DNA from: an uncultured Hyphomonadaceae bacterium | GTDB taxonomy: Bacteria; Pseudomonadota; Alphaproteobacteria; Caulobacterales; Maricaulaceae | Length of the DNA: 64,000 nt | Direction: 5' to 3' | NCBI GenBank assembly: GCA_913058335.1 | Contig: CAJXPX010000008.1 | Span: forward strand, 1-64,000 | In this document: positions 63,092 through 64,000 of the stretch, piece by piece | Numbering within the stretch: position 1 is the first letter of the stretch | How the letters are laid out: each line of letters begins with the position of its first letter | The notes under the pieces: model-generated | Databases searched by the model: none | What the model was told of the DNA's origin: nothing | Seen by the model: only the letters and a program-made list of their open reading frames with translations | Made by a program: the position numbers and the translations under genes

Positions 63092-63382
63092 ATGCGCAGA
63101 CCATTAGTTGCTTTCTTTTGGACACCTTTCATATTCTCGGCCGCTTATGGTGTCTTCGGATTAGTTTTATGGTCTACGAAATTCTATTTTCAAAATGAGA
63201 AGTCGGTTCGATTTACAGAACATTTATTGGACGGTCTAACAGGTTTATCTGTAATCCTGCCCTTCGTCCTAATAGTTTCATTAATCGTCGCTCTATTGTG
63301 CTTACCGTTCTATTTTGTATTCAAGGAATCTAAATTAGAGGCCGCCGGGTTCACTCTTTTAATGAATGGTGGGGTCGGATAG
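63092..63382 (+). CDS. Small two-span membrane protein downstream of fur
   Basis: A 96-aa protein with two hydrophobic stretches (about 8-28 and 52-74) separated by a charged segment. It starts 17 nt after fur with GAAGAAAG as a weak ribosome site. Base composition is more AT-rich than its neighbours. No family is recognised. Confidence 0.6.
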   Translation: MRRPLVAFFWTPFIFSAAYGVFGLVLWSTKFYFQNEKSVRFTEHLLDGLTGLSVILPFVLIVSLIVALLCLPFYFVFKESKLEAAGFTLLMNGGVG

Positions 63383-63395
63383 AGGCGTCCTAAAA

Positions 63396-64000
63396 TCACT
63401 CCGCCGCCAAAAGCGCTTCGGCGTCCCTTAATTCTTTCTCGAAATAGGCTTCATCCAATTCCCGCTGGCCATGCGGTTGCGTGTGCAGAATTTCCCAGCG
63501 CCCGTCATGGTGCTCGACCAACGCGGTGCAGCTTTCCACCCAGTCGCCATCATTCATATAGGTAATGCCGTCAATATCGCGCATTTCCGCGACATGGATA
63601 TGGCCGCAAATCGCGCCGTCAAAGCCTTTGCGTTGACAGTAATCGGCCACCTGTTCTTCGAAACTATGGATGAAATTCATCGCCCGCTTGGTGCGTTTCT
63701 TCAGGCTTTTGGAGAGTGACCAATATGGCAGGCCGAGCTTGCGCCGAATGAAATTCAGTTTCGTATTCACCCAGAGCAAAAGGTTATAGGCATTATCGCC
63801 CAGATGCATGATCCATTTGCGGTCGGCCCGCATCAGCCCGTCAAACATATCACCGTGAACGACCAGATAGCGTTTGCCGTCCTCGCCGATATGCACTTCG
63901 CGATTGGAAATTTTGACCTCGCCGAAATTGACCTTGAACCTCAGGAAGCCGCGGAGAAATTCGTCATGATTCCCCGCAATATAGCGGACATCGCTGCCGC
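63396..64000 (-). CDS. Metallophosphoesterase, LpxH-like (partial, 5' end beyond window)
   Basis: The 3' part of a metallophosphoesterase read on the minus strand; the frame is open from 63396 up to the window end, and the true start lies outside. The motif YIAGNHDEFLRG is encoded at about 63950-63985. Further segments are VVHGDMFDGLM, AICGHIHVAEMRDIDG (GHxH metal site) and YMNDGDWVESCTALVEH. An apparent GTG start at 63896 would exclude the GNHD motif and is rejected. Relatives are often named UDP-2,3-diacylglucosamine diphosphatase; the substrate is not proven. Confidence 0.85.
   Translation of the reverse strand, partial: GSDVRYIAGNHDEFLRGFLRFKVNFGEVKISNREVHIGEDGKRYLVVHGDMFDGLMRADRKWIMHLGDNAYNLLLWVNTKLNFIRRKLGLPYWSLSKSLKKRTKRAMNFIHSFEEQVADYCQRKGFDGAICGHIHVAEMRDIDGITYMNDGDWVESCTALVEHHDGRWEILHTQPHGQRELDEAYFEKELRDAEALLAAE

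Noticed and set aside
63396-63896. Complete metallophosphoesterase starting at a GTG at 63896
   Set aside because: The same frame stays open to the window end and encodes the GNHD metal motif further upstream, so the gene is truncated by the window.

Overview
The window looks like a chromosomal segment of an alphaproteobacterium of moderate GC, most likely of the stalked or budding Hyphomonadaceae/Maricaulales/Caulobacterales type. This rests on gene content: zapE next to mdh, mutS-glnD-murJ-trpS in a row, a CC0125-type lipoprotein, nifU-tsaB-rimI-fur, and two promoters matching the alphaproteobacterial EcfG general-stress consensus. No rRNA, tRNA, CRISPR array, insertion sequence or phage gene was seen. 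Genes are tightly packed, mostly in short operons on both strands.

Layout. 0-3 kb: mdh, a cupin protein, zapE and a 31-aa membrane peptide overlapping zapE. 3-5.4 kb: a CmpX-like channel protein behind an EcfG promoter, and a lysophospholipid acyltransferase. 5.5-11.2 kb: an unusual envelope cluster of DUF3034 outer-membrane-type protein, exported truncated globin, two paralogous histidine kinases and a cupredoxin. 11.2-13.6 kb: the proton pump hppA, preceded by a leader holding two copies of a structured RNA element whose stems covary. 13.7-20.4 kb: small membrane proteins, a lipoprotein hydrolase, an XRE regulator/membrane protein pair with twin operators, an azoreductase-pirin operon divergent from a LysR regulator, a CC0125-type lipoprotein and a DUF6481 protein. 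20.5-28 kb: photolyase, lolA, a PfkB kinase, an ATP-grasp protein, a DMT transporter, and an EcfG-promoted operon of a possible degenerate NTPase plus an MscS channel.

28-33 kb: a minus-strand polyamine operon (fold-III decarboxylase, deoxyhypusine-synthase-like protein, aguA, aguB) with a hairpin-rich leader. 33-35.7 kb: nth, an FMN reductase, a membrane protein and dapB. 35.7-39.6 kb: the four-gene Anbu cluster (permuted ATP-grasp, alpha-E, transglutaminase, proteasome-like peptidase). 39.8-50.1 kb: ftsK, a DAACS symporter, two secreted or lipid-anchored proteins, comM/yifB, a PAS-REC protein and ampG. 50.2-64 kb: mutS, glnD, murJ, trpS, a PCu(A)C copper chaperone, two tandem M48 lipoprotein peptidases, nfuA-like, tsaB, rimI, fur, and the 3' part of a metallophosphoesterase cut by the window end.

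Most of the window is housekeeping. The parts most worth a second look are the tandem RNA element before hppA, the DUF3034-globin-kinase-kinase-cupredoxin cluster, the two EcfG-driven mechanosensitive loci, the polyamine operon, and the twin operator of the XRE/membrane pair. All functional statements come from reading the sequence and recalling families; no database search was run.
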